From NCBI RefSeq assembly GCF_015354245.1, contig NZ_JADKYZ010000008.1, forward strand, positions 248,001 to 312,000: 64,000 nucleotides of DNA, read 5' to 3'. Under the pieces are notes generated by a model that saw nothing but the letters and a program-made list of their open reading frames with translations, did no database searches and was not told the origin of the DNA. Below, one piece after another: positions 29,413-38,183 of the stretch. The position numbers and the translations under genes were made by a program. The DNA comes from Diaphorobacter caeni. Its GTDB lineage: Bacteria; Pseudomonadota; Gammaproteobacteria; Burkholderiales; Burkholderiaceae_C. Position 1 is the first letter of the stretch, and every line of letters begins with the position of its first letter.

Positions 29413-31920
29413 TTACGTGCGGCTGGTGCGCCGTTGCCGCAGCGCGCCGAACACGGCCAGCATTGCCGAGAGCAGCACGAGCGCCCCCTGTCCCAGCGTC
29501 GGCACAGGGGCGGGGACCGGTGCGGCCACGACGCTGAATGTCGTCGTCGCGGACTTGCCATTGACGGTGGCGGTCACGGTGTAGTCACCCAAGGGCAGCG
29601 CCTGCGCCTGGGTGGAATAGCTGCCGTCGGCGTTCAGCGTGGCGGTTCCCTGCCACACCACCTTGCCGGTGCTGTCGGTGATGCTCAGGTCCACGCTCGT
29701 CGCTGTTCCCGGATACTGCACCGTCCCGCCCACGTTCGGCTTTTGAGTCGGTGTCAGCGTGCCAGGCGGGGTGACCGTGACTTCCGTTGGAGGATCGGTC
29801 ACCTTCAGCGGCGTGGTCGCCGAACTGCCGTTGGCGGTCGCCGTCACGGTGTAGTCACCTTTGGGCAGTGCCGAGCTGTCCACCGCATAGGTTCCATCCG
29901 GGTTCAGCGGTGCGGTACCCTGCCACACCACCGTGCCCGTGCCATCGGTGATCTTCACTTCCACCGTGTTGGCGGGCCCAGGGTTGGTCACCGTGCCCGC
30001 GATATGCGATGGCTGCTTGGAATCCACGGTCGGCTGCGGCCCCACGGTCACCGCCGTTTGCACTACCTCGAACTGGCCGGTCGCCATCGCGCCATTGACC
30101 GTCGACGTGATGCTGTAAGTCCCCTTCGTAGGCAAAGCGTTCAAGGGCACGGTGTAGTTGCCGCTGGCGTCCAGAGGCACGTCACCTTCATAGACCTTGG
30201 CGCCATTCGGATCAGTCACCACCACGTGTACCGTCGTGGCAGTTCCGGGGTATTGAACGTTGCCGGTGATCGTGGACGGCTCCGTCGTCGTGTGCGTCGG
30301 CGGTGGAGTCACGGTGACCGCGCTGACGGAAAAGCCGCTCGTAGCAATGGCGGCCGTCGGCGGAACGCCGGTGATGGTCGCCTCCACCAGATAGTTCCCC
30401 ACTGGCAGCGCGTTCGTCGGCACCGAATAACTTCCGTCGGGCTGGATCAGCACCCCAAGGAACGTATCCACCACGTTGCCGCCCGCATCGCGAAGCACGA
30501 TGTCGACCGTTGTGGCGGCCCCCTTGTTGGGCACAGTTCCGGTGATCGTGTTGGTGGTGCCTGCAGCGATGTTGGGCGGCTGCGTCATGGTGATGGCCGG
30601 GGCCGTCACCGTGAAGGGAGTCGGTCCGCTCAACACGACACCCGGGCCAGTTGGATCGTTGGGATTGACCAGCGTGGCGTCCGCCGTGTAGTTGCCCGGA
30701 GGCAGGCCTGAAGGCCCTGTGCCGACAAAAGAATAGGTGTTGGTCACCGGATCGATGGCCGCCGCATACACGCCCACCACATTCCCGCCCGCATCCCGTA
30801 CGGTCACGTTCACTGTGGTCGCGTCGGTGATGGCATTGGTCACCGTTCCGGAGAAATTCAGCGCATCCGCGGACGTCTGGCTGGCCGCAGTGGCTGGTGC
30901 GGCGATCGCGGGAATGCAGGTCTGGACCAGGCTGGTGTCCAGCATTTTGAGGAGCGACTGGCTCGTGTTCATCCCGGAAGTGCCGACCACGCCGCTTGGC
31001 GTCGTGTTGGTCGTGTTGTCGGCAAAGTTTGAATCATTGTTGCCAGCGATGCTGCGCATGCCGCCATTCATGATCGCAAACACGATGGTGTTCGTGCCGC
31101 TCGCCCACAACGGCTGGGCGGTTGGGTGTGCCACCTTCCAGGCGGTGTTCGTGGGCAATCTGAAAGTGTTGCCCGGTGCCGCCATGCTGGCCGTGTAACT
31201 GGCGGAGGTAGGCGAAAACGATGACAGATTGCCACCGTTGTTGGTCGTGCCCACCAACTGTCCATTGACGTAGATGCCCTTGAGCCGGTCGTCGGAGTTC
31301 CAGAGACCGGTTCCGTAATTCATATTGTTGATGTTGATACCGAACTGGTTCACGTCCATGAGCGAATCCATGGTGAACGTGAACTTGTAGTAGTACATCA
31401 CATTGGGGTTGTGATTCAGCTGAACGGCTTGGCCGTTCATTCCAACCTTCTGCCCGTTCTCCCCCGTGCTGCCATAGCCGGAGGTGGCCTGATCTCCCAT
31501 CACCACCCAATTGCCGTCGATGGCAGGCATGGTGGGATACGGGTCGTAGAAACCGCTGCCACCCGTGAGCGCCGTCGAGCTCGCGACATTGCGTGAACCC
31601 GTCACGCCATCCGACCCCGTCAACGGATACGCCTGTGCATTCCGAGGGAAGCGCTTTTCCACCCCGGCCTGCCAATACCTCCGGCTGTCATTCGGGAAGG
31701 TATAGAGCAACGTCGAGCCGTTGTACTGAGCCCCGGCATTCGAGGTGTTGAACGCGTCTCGCAGGTTGTGCACTACGTTCGCAGCGGTGCTGCTGGTGTT
31801 GCAGGTCAGCACCGGCGGCGTGGGCGCAGGGACGTTGGTCTGCGCGTGCGCAGCTACGCCCATCAGCACCAATGAGGTTCCGCCCAGCGCCCGAATCAGC
31901 GCAGCAAATGGATGTTGCAT
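29413..31920 (-). CDS. Large Ig-like repeat surface protein with IPTL-CTERM sorting signal
   Basis: 835 residues from ATG 31920 (an in-frame TTG at 31929 is possible; neither has a clear ribosome-binding site). Signal peptide to about residue 27 (AAHAQ). Residues about 30-340 form a Thr/Asn/Gly-rich domain of unknown kind. Five related Ig-like repeats of about 85-95 residues follow, each with a GTV..PG.A..V.V.. strand, W/Y-x-G-x-A-x-L and a D-G-S/T-Y-S/T-V hairpin. The end, VPTLGQGALVLLSAML then an Arg-rich tail, is an IPTL-CTERM-type signal, processed by an exosortase-like enzyme elsewhere. Likely an adhesin or extracellular matrix protein. Confidence 0.85.
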   Translation of the reverse strand: MQHPFAALIRALGGTSLVLMGVAAHAQTNVPAPTPPVLTCNTSSTAANVVHNLRDAFNTSNAGAQYNGSTLLYTFPNDSRRYWQAGVEKRFPRNAQAYPLTGSDGVTGSRNVASSTALTGGSGFYDPYPTMPAIDGNWVVMGDQATSGYGSTGENGQKVGMNGQAVQLNHNPNVMYYYKFTFTMDSLMDVNQFGININNMNYGTGLWNSDDRLKGIYVNGQLVGTTNNGGNLSSFSPTSASYTASMAAPGNTFRLPTNTAWKVAHPTAQPLWASGTNTIVFAIMNGGMRSIAGNNDSNFADNTTNTTPSGVVGTSGMNTSQSLLKMLDTSLVQTCIPAIAAPATAASQTSADALNFSGTVTNAITDATTVNVTVRDAGGNVVGVYAAAIDPVTNTYSFVGTGPSGLPPGNYTADATLVNPNDPTGPGVVLSGPTPFTVTAPAITMTQPPNIAAGTTNTITGTVPNKGAATTVDIVLRDAGGNVVDTFLGVLIQPDGSYSVPTNALPVGNYLVEATITGVPPTAAIATSGFSVSAVTVTPPPTHTTTEPSTITGNVQYPGTATTVHVVVTDPNGAKVYEGDVPLDASGNYTVPLNALPTKGTYSITSTVNGAMATGQFEVVQTAVTVGPQPTVDSKQPSHIAGTVTNPGPANTVEVKITDGTGTVVWQGTAPLNPDGTYAVDSSALPKGDYTVTATANGSSATTPLKVTDPPTEVTVTPPGTLTPTQKPNVGGTVQYPGTATSVDLSITDSTGKVVWQGTATLNADGSYSTQAQALPLGDYTVTATVNGKSATTTFSVVAAPVPAPVPTLGQGALVLLSAMLAVFGALRQRRTSRT

Positions 31921-32258
31921 GTTTTTCAAGAACTATTGGAAAAATTTACTACTGACAATATTACATCAATATATTTTTTAATCGTATGCGAATTCACTTA
32001 CGGTTCGGCTTTCCAGCGCCATTCACCTGCCAAACGACCCGATGCGGTCAGATGTTTTTTTGCCACAGGCACATCCAGCTCGCTCTTTTTTGAGAACAGG
32101 CAACTCCATGGAAGGAGTTCTTTGTTTCGTTTCTTTACATGCACCATCGATGCGCGCCCGAAATAATGCGTCGGCGCACTTTGCGCACAGAGACGCGGGA
32201 GTACAGGCCAGCTGTCGCTCCTGCCCACACATTCATTCATTCATCACTTGGAAAAATC
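31921..32258. other. AT-rich divergent region upstream of the surface-protein gene
   Basis: 338 bp; the first 80 bp are strikingly AT-rich (for example around 31955-31985) in an otherwise GC-rich window. It must hold the promoters of the surface protein (minus) and the DUF3617 gene (plus). No gene seen. Confidence 0.6.
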
Positions 32259-32798
32259 ATGCGCAGCATCATGAGAAATCGCCTCAACCTTCCCGCCGCC
32301 GTGGTCGCTGCCCTGTGTGTCACGGCTGCGTTCAGCTCATCCGCTCAGGAGATGCCCACGCGCAAGGCGGGGCTGTGGCAAATCACCACCGGCGGCACGA
32401 CCGGCACCACCAAGACACCCGAACAGGTGATGCAGCAGTGCGTGGACACCGCCAGCGACAAGGCGCTGCAGAAGATGGGCTCCGGCATGATCAACAGCAT
32501 GAAGTGCGAGAAGAACGACACCAAGAAGGACGGCGGCAAGTACATCGGCCACTCCATCTGCCAGATGGGCCCCTCCAAGATGGAGAGCAAGAGCGTGACT
32601 TCGGGTGATTTCGAGAAGGAATACACCGTGACCGCCGACTCCACCTTCAACCCGCCGATGGCCGGCATCTCGACCACCAAGTCAGTCATGGTCGCCAAGT
32701 GGATCGGCCCCTGCAAGGCGGGCCAGAAGCCCGGCGACGTGACCGTCAACGGCCAGACGATGAATCTGCTGAACATGGGCCAACCCCAGAAGAAGTAA
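32259..32798 (+). CDS. DUF3617-like secreted protein
   Basis: 179 residues. Signal peptide (AAFSSSAQE), then the short EMPTRKAGLWQITT opening, Cys-containing QQCVDTASDK, MKCEKND and CQMGPSKMES segments typical of the DUF3617 family of small periplasmic proteins of Proteobacteria, function unknown. ATG 32259 or 32271 may be the true start; no strong ribosome-binding site. Divergent from the surface-protein gene. Confidence 0.8.
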   Translation: MRSIMRNRLNLPAAVVAALCVTAAFSSSAQEMPTRKAGLWQITTGGTTGTTKTPEQVMQQCVDTASDKALQKMGSGMINSMKCEKNDTKKDGGKYIGHSICQMGPSKMESKSVTSGDFEKEYTVTADSTFNPPMAGISTTKSVMVAKWIGPCKAGQKPGDVTVNGQTMNLLNMGQPQKK

Positions 32799-33146
32799 GT
32801 CTTCAGCGCGAGGCTTGCGGGCTGCGGATCGGGATGGGCTGCAAGGCGCAACCCGCAGCAGACCGCAGCTAACCGCCCATGGCCGCGCCTGCATGAGCGT
32901 GTGGAGGTCGCGCACACGCTCTCAGGCCTTTCCTGCAGCCATATCGAGGGCACCCCGCGCAGGTGCCCTTTTCATGCCGGTTACATCACGGGCACATGAC
33001 CGCTCGGGTTCCACGGCGCGGGAAGCCGCCGAGTCCTCTATAAGACTTCTCGGGTTTTCCCAGCAGGCTTGGCGCGCTTCGGCGGATAATTGACAGGTTT
33101 TCCCTGCGCTTCCCCCGGCGCGCCCATAAACCTAGCAAGCTTCACG
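32799..33146. other. Gap between the DUF3617 gene and fumA
   Basis: 348 bp. It contains a weak terminator hairpin (32947-32973) and the upstream region of the class I fumarase. Nothing else recognised. Confidence 0.6.
32947..32973 (+). terminator. Possible terminator upstream of fumA
   Basis: GGGCACC/GGTGCCC stem followed by TTTT only; 150 bp past the DUF3617 gene. Confidence 0.55.
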
Positions 33147-34700
33147 ATGACCACAACCATCCGCCAGCAGGACCTGATCGACTCGATCGCAGGTGCCCTC
33201 CAGTACATCAGCTACTACCATCCCGCTGACTACATCCAGCATCTGGCCCGCGCCTACGAGCGCGAGCAAAGCCCGGCGGCCAAGGATGCGATGGCGCAGA
33301 TCCTCACCAACTCCAAGATGTCCGCCACCGGCCATCGTCCGATCTGCCAGGACACCGGCATCGTCAACGTGTTCCTGAAAGTGGGCATGGACGTGAAGTG
33401 GGAAGGCTTCACCGCCGGTCTCGAAGACGCCATCAACGAAGGCGTGCGCCGTGGCTACAACCACCCCGACAACACGCTGCGCGCCTCGGTCGTGGCCGAT
33501 CCGCACTTCGCGCGCAAGAACACCAAGGACAACACGCCTGCCGTCATCAACGTGCAGATCGTTCCCGGCAACAAGGTCGACATCATCGTCGCGGCCAAGG
33601 GCGGCGGCTCGGAGAACAAGTCCAAGATGATCATGATGAACCCGAGCGACAGCCTGGTCGACTGGGTTCTCAAGACCGTTCCCACCATGGGCGCTGGCTG
33701 GTGCCCGCCTGGCATGCTGGGCATCGGCATCGGCGGCACGGCTGAAAAGGCCGTTCTGCTCGCCAAGGAAAGCCTGATGGAAGACCTCGACATGTACGAG
33801 CTGCAGGCCAAGTCCGCGCGCGGCGAGAAGCTCGATCAGGTCGAAGAGCTGCGCCTGGAGCTGTACGAAAAGGTCAACGCCCTCGGCATCGGCGCGCAAG
33901 GTCTGGGCGGTCTGGCCACGGTGCTGGACATCAAGATCAAGATGTACCCGACCCACGCCGCCTCCAAGCCCGTGGCGATGATCCCCAACTGCGCGGCCAC
34001 CCGCCACGCACACTTCGTGCTCGACGGTTCCGGCCCCGTGTATCTGGACGCGCCATCGCTCGACCTGTGGCCCAAGATCGACTGGGCACCGGACTACAAC
34101 AAGTCCAAGAAGGTCGACCTCAACACGCTGACCAAGGAAGAAGTGGCGAGCTGGAAGCCCGGCGAGACACTGCTGCTCAACGGCAAGATGCTCACCGGCC
34201 GCGACGCCGCGCACAAGCGCATCCAGGACATGCTCGCCAAGGGCGAGCCGCTGCCCGTCGACTTCACCAACCGCGCGATCTACTACGTCGGCCCGGTCGA
34301 TCCGGTGCGTGACGAAGCCGTCGGCCCCGCAGGTCCTACGACCGCCACCCGCATGGACAAGTTCACCGACATGATGCTGGAGAAGACCGGCCTCATCGCG
34401 ATGATCGGCAAGGCCGAACGCGGCCCGGTCGCCATCGAGTCCATCAAGAACCACAAGAGCGCCTACCTGATGGCGGTCGGCGGCGCGGCTTACCTCGTGT
34501 CCAAGGCGATCAAGAACGCCAAGGTGGTGGGCTTCGAAGACCTGGGCATGGAAGCCATCTACGAATTCGACGTGGTCGACATGCCCGTGACCGTGGCGGT
34601 GGACTCCGGCGGCACCAGCGCGCACATCACCGGCCCGGCCGAGTGGAGCAAGCGCATCGCCTCGGGCGAGTTCAAGGGCATCTCGGTCGCGGCTGAATAA
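33147..34700 (+). CDS. fumA: Fumarate hydratase class I (Fe-S)
   Basis: 517 residues, a single-chain class I fumarase with a [4Fe-4S] cluster. Seen: QILTNSKMSATGHRPICQDTG with a candidate cluster Cys, the GGGSENKSKM block, MIPNCAATRHAHFVLDGSGP, and the C-terminal half with RMDKFTDMMLEKTGLIAMIGKAERG. Start ATG 33147 (MTTTIRQQDLI) is preferred to the longer frame from 33090. Monocistronic, ending at a strong bidirectional terminator. Confidence 0.95.
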   Translation: MTTTIRQQDLIDSIAGALQYISYYHPADYIQHLARAYEREQSPAAKDAMAQILTNSKMSATGHRPICQDTGIVNVFLKVGMDVKWEGFTAGLEDAINEGVRRGYNHPDNTLRASVVADPHFARKNTKDNTPAVINVQIVPGNKVDIIVAAKGGGSENKSKMIMMNPSDSLVDWVLKTVPTMGAGWCPPGMLGIGIGGTAEKAVLLAKESLMEDLDMYELQAKSARGEKLDQVEELRLELYEKVNALGIGAQGLGGLATVLDIKIKMYPTHAASKPVAMIPNCAATRHAHFVLDGSGPVYLDAPSLDLWPKIDWAPDYNKSKKVDLNTLTKEEVASWKPGETLLLNGKMLTGRDAAHKRIQDMLAKGEPLPVDFTNRAIYYVGPVDPVRDEAVGPAGPTTATRMDKFTDMMLEKTGLIAMIGKAERGPVAIESIKNHKSAYLMAVGGAAYLVSKAIKNAKVVGFEDLGMEAIYEFDVVDMPVTVAVDSGGTSAHITGPAEWSKRIASGEFKGISVAAE

Positions 34701-34719
34701 GCGGACCACCCTCTCCCAA

Positions 34720-34750
34720 CAAAAAATCCCGGCATGCCGGGATTTTTTGT
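34720..34750. terminator. Bidirectional terminator between fumA and the CsgG-like operon
   Basis: AAAAAATCCCGGC and its complement form one of the longest stems here, with A and T runs on both sides; located between convergent transcripts. Confidence 0.92.
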
Positions 34751-34785
34751 TCATGGCTCAGAAGCACTTCATCGACCGTGCCGCA

Positions 34786-36228
34786 TCACCATTTGTCGTC
34801 GTTGGCCTTCACCGATGCCGGGGCCGCGGACTCCTCCTGCTGGGGCGCGCGTGTCTGGCGACGAGCCGGAGCAGGCGCAGCTGGCGCAGCCGCCGCCGGT
34901 GCGGACTGCGCGTCGCCCATCGCACCCTTCGCCGTCGCGACATCCTTGAGCTGCTCGCGCACCTGCAGCGCGCCCGCAGGCAACTGGTCGAGCTGTCCGC
35001 GCACGTTCTCGAGGCGACCGTAGGAAAGGTTCGGCGTCACGCGGTCGATCACAAGATCGCAGCATGGCGACTCCACGCGGCCAAGGCTCTGGCCGGTCTG
35101 CGGGTCCTTCATCTCCGCGCCCATGTTGACCATGGCGTAGCGCGTGCCCTCCTTCATGAGCTGGCCGCCCTGGCTCAGCACCACGTTGACGCCGTCGCGC
35201 GACACCACCGTCACCGGGAAGGTGCGGCGCATCACCGAGGTGATCACCTGATTCACGATGTCGGTGTTCATGTCCTCCAGCACGCGGCTGCCGTCCACGC
35301 CGCTGCCGAGCGTGGTGGGCGCGGTCGATGGCGCCATGCCGCGCAGCGCGTCCGAGGCGGTGACCTGACGCGTCGCCACGTTCACCAGCTTCTGCGTCAT
35401 CGCCCAGCCGCCCGAATAGCTCACCAGCTCGCGATCACTGGTCTTGAGCTGGCGTGCGTGGCGGTTGTAGGCCAGATTGCTCACGCGCGCGCTCCACACC
35501 AGATCGGCGCTCGCGGCCTGCGAGAGCTTGGCGAGTTCCGCGCTCGGAGCCTGACCCGACGAGATCATCTCCAGCTCGTTCTGGATGTCGGGGCTGAACT
35601 CGCGGTCCAGCACCGCGAAGCGGCCCGTCTGCACCAGCGCGTCGCTGATGCGCTGGCGCAGTGTGGCTCCCACTTCGGCGGACGAAACGCTGCGGTCGCC
35701 CATCGGCAGATTCGGCGAATCAAAGCGGATCTGGCCGACCACGACCTTGATCTTCTGCATGTCCGCCGAGGGCTCGAACTTGGCGATCTGCGCCTCGATC
35801 GTGGCCTTGAACTGCTTGTCGGTGATGAGACCAGGTTCGCGCAGTTCGACGAGCTTGAAGTTCTGGATCACGCCGCCGGATTTCTGCCGCACCAGCTCGA
35901 CGAATTCATTGGCGCGCAGCGACGCGGATTCGCGCCCCAGACTCACGTCGAGGCCGTACTTGGCGCTCACGCTCGCGGACTCGACCGCCGCGCCATTGAC
36001 CTGCAGAATCGCCAGCTTCATGGCCTCGGCCACGGCCTCGCCCGCTGTCGCGCCAAAGCCCTGCGCCGAAGTCTGCACCGTCGTGAGACGGCCCACGTCC
36101 GGGACGGGCGCGGCCACGTTCTTTTCGGCGGCAGGAGGCTTGGCGGCCTGTTCGGGCTCCGCCTTGTTGCAGGCCGACAGCAGCACGACGGCCGCCATCG
36201 TCAAAGTCAAACCGAGAAGTTTGCGCAT
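34786..36228 (-). CDS. CsgG/FlgO-like lipoprotein, last gene of a four-gene exported-protein operon
   Basis: 480 residues. Lipoprotein signal with lipobox LLSAC (C20), then a proline/alanine linker. Residues about 160-330 (IKVVVGQIRFDSPNLP, ISDALVQTGRFAVLDRE, LSQAASADLVWSARVSN) resemble the CsgG/FlgO fold used in curli secretion and flagellar outer rings. The C-terminal about 60 residues are Ala/Pro/Gln-rich. Start ATG 36228 lies 15 bp after the previous gene. Function inferred only from fold-like patterns. Confidence 0.72.
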   Translation of the reverse strand: MRKLLGLTLTMAAVVLLSACNKAEPEQAAKPPAAEKNVAAPVPDVGRLTTVQTSAQGFGATAGEAVAEAMKLAILQVNGAAVESASVSAKYGLDVSLGRESASLRANEFVELVRQKSGGVIQNFKLVELREPGLITDKQFKATIEAQIAKFEPSADMQKIKVVVGQIRFDSPNLPMGDRSVSSAEVGATLRQRISDALVQTGRFAVLDREFSPDIQNELEMISSGQAPSAELAKLSQAASADLVWSARVSNLAYNRHARQLKTSDRELVSYSGGWAMTQKLVNVATRQVTASDALRGMAPSTAPTTLGSGVDGSRVLEDMNTDIVNQVITSVMRRTFPVTVVSRDGVNVVLSQGGQLMKEGTRYAMVNMGAEMKDPQTGQSLGRVESPCCDLVIDRVTPNLSYGRLENVRGQLDQLPAGALQVREQLKDVATAKGAMGDAQSAPAAAAPAAPAPARRQTRAPQQEESAAPASVKANDDKW

Positions 36229-36243
36229 GCGTTCGCTCCGCCT

Positions 36244-36912
36244 TTACAGAGCCGACAGTGCGGCGGTGGCGTCGGCCGGAACGGGAATGTCCTGGCTCTG
36301 CGCAAAGGCCACCGCGTTCTTGAGCGCATCGCTCACGTTGCCCATGGAGCCGGGAAAGTTCGACACCACGTACGCGGCCGACTGCAGCTTGGGCAGTTGC
36401 GTGACCGGCGCGCTCTTGAGGTTGCTGCCCATGGTGCCGACGTTCTTGCCCACGCCCACAAACTTGGTCACGCCCGATGCCAGCGTGAGCAGGCCCTTGG
36501 AATAAAGCGCCTTGGAGTTCGCGTCGAGCACGGGTTGCTTCGCAAGCTCCGCAGCGACGGCGTTGGTCGATGCGGCCACGGCCTTGTTCGACTCCTCAAG
36601 CGCATCCTTAGTCGCGCCTTCGGTCAGTGACGAGGCGGTCGCGGCCGATGCAGCTGCATCGCTCTTGAGGCCCAGCGCCTCGGCCATCAGCGCGTTGGCG
36701 TTGAGCACTTCCTTGTTCGCCGCCACATAGCCGCGCACCAGCGAATCCTGCTGACCCGTGAGGTCAGTTGCCGATGCGCCGGAGCCGCCGCCGACGAGGT
36801 TCTTCACCGCGCCGACGCTGGGCAGCGAGAACTGTGCGTGCACGCAGGTGCTGGCGCCGAGCGCGATGACGGCGGCGATGACGGTCTTCTGGATCTTCTG
36901 GATGTGGTTCAT
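36244..36912 (-). CDS. Exported Ala-rich protein of unknown function
   Basis: 222 residues, not recognised. Signal peptide (ASTCVHAQ), a short Gly-rich linker (VGGGSGAS), then an Ala/Lys/Val-rich helical region with repeated stretches like AAASAATASSLTEGATKDAL, and a hydrophobic-to-amphipathic end. Third gene of the minus-strand operon, 131 bp after the preceding gene and 15 bp before the CsgG-like lipoprotein. AAGGAAAG precedes ATG 36912. Confidence 0.7.
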   Translation of the reverse strand: MNHIQKIQKTVIAAVIALGASTCVHAQFSLPSVGAVKNLVGGGSGASATDLTGQQDSLVRGYVAANKEVLNANALMAEALGLKSDAAASAATASSLTEGATKDALEESNKAVAASTNAVAAELAKQPVLDANSKALYSKGLLTLASGVTKFVGVGKNVGTMGSNLKSAPVTQLPKLQSAAYVVSNFPGSMGNVSDALKNAVAFAQSQDIPVPADATAALSAL

Positions 36913-37043
36913 GATTTTTCTTTCCTTCCTGAATCGAACGGACGTTGAGGCGCACGCGATCCGCGCGCTCCTGTGGCGCCAATCGCGTGTGAGTGATGTG
37001 AGGTGCTTGAAGCGGACGGAACCTCGGGGCTCCGTCCCAATGC

Positions 37044-38183
37044 TCAGTGGATGCCCTTGGCGGTGAGCTGGCTGCTCAGTTCGCGTGCCGCGTTGTTGGC
37101 CGCGAGCTTGAGCGCATTGCCGCGCGCGGTCGCCTCGTCGGGACCCGTGCCCGCGAACTGCACCGGGCCGACGGCGGCCTGCACGGATGGAATCGCCTTG
37201 GCCACGTTGTAGACCTTCGCGTTGACCGACACGCTCACGCGCACGAGGCCGGTGGACGGGTCCTTGTCCGGCGCGGTCAGATCGAGCGTTCCGAGCGCCA
37301 CATAGGGAACGCCCGCCACGCGCATGCCGCTCGCGATCGACTGCAGCGTGGCGGCCTTGAGGTCGTTGCCGCTGGTGTAGTCGGCCTCGACCTTGGCCAC
37401 CGAGAAGCGGCCTTCGGTGGCCGGCTCGGCCATGGCCGCATCGACCACCTCAAAGCCCGCACGCGCGAACAGGCCCGTGAACACGGTGTTCAGATTGGCG
37501 CTGGGATAGAGGCGATAGGTCGCCTCGCTGGAGCGCTTGGTCGTGCTGCCGCCGGTCTCGATGCTGTGCGAGCGGCTGGCGTTCACGTCGGTCTTCTCGG
37601 ACATCGATTCGCTGGTGCTGATCCGGTTGCTGCGGATCGACTCGCCCTCGCTGCCCTTGCGCGCCGTGTTGCCCGCGACCTTCACCTGCGCCTGTTCGTC
37701 CACGCGCTGATAGACGCGGTCGTCAAACGACTTCACCGATGCCACTTCGCGCGAGACGAAGACGAACACCAGTTGCGACTTGTCGGCCGCACCGGCCTTG
37801 GACACCGCCGAATTCGCCTTCACCAGGTTGCGAAGATTCGCCACGTTGAGCGACACGCGCACGGCCACCGTGTACTGGCGCTTTTCGGGCGCGTCCTCTT
37901 CGCCGAGCACCGTGGTCTCGAGGATGTAGCGGTCGGGATTGGCGAGAATCTTTTCGCGCACGGCGTCGAAGTTTTCGCTCTCGGATTCACCGGCTTCGGC
38001 GTAGTGGAACTCCACCGCCTTGAGCTGCGCGTTCTGCAGCGCGCGCGCCTTGTCGTCGGGCGAGGCGAGCTTGCCCTGGTAGCTGACGGACGCTTTGCCG
38101 CGTGCCTGCTGCACCTGCGCAAAACTGCTCAGGGCCAGGCTCGACAGCACAAGCGCCATGAAAAATCGGACAAAACGGGTCAT
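37044..38183 (-). CDS. Exported protein with FlgT-like N-terminal region
   Basis: 379 residues. Signal peptide (LALSSFAQ), then an ARGKASVSYQGK...DDKARALQNAQLKAVEFH segment of the FlgT/LPP20 type (A-rich helix after a strand). Middle part Ser/Thr-rich, then GLFARAGFEVVDAAM and a second ATARGNALKLAANNAARELS segment near the C-terminus, so the A-rich motif appears at both ends. The start at 38183 overlaps the upstream stop by 4 bp (ATGA); an ATG two codons earlier is possible. Not identified beyond this resemblance. Confidence 0.7.
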   Translation of the reverse strand: MTRFVRFFMALVLSSLALSSFAQVQQARGKASVSYQGKLASPDDKARALQNAQLKAVEFHYAEAGESESENFDAVREKILANPDRYILETTVLGEEDAPEKRQYTVAVRVSLNVANLRNLVKANSAVSKAGAADKSQLVFVFVSREVASVKSFDDRVYQRVDEQAQVKVAGNTARKGSEGESIRSNRISTSESMSEKTDVNASRSHSIETGGSTTKRSSEATYRLYPSANLNTVFTGLFARAGFEVVDAAMAEPATEGRFSVAKVEADYTSGNDLKAATLQSIASGMRVAGVPYVALGTLDLTAPDKDPSTGLVRVSVSVNAKVYNVAKAIPSVQAAVGPVQFAGTGPDEATARGNALKLAANNAARELSSQLTAKGIH

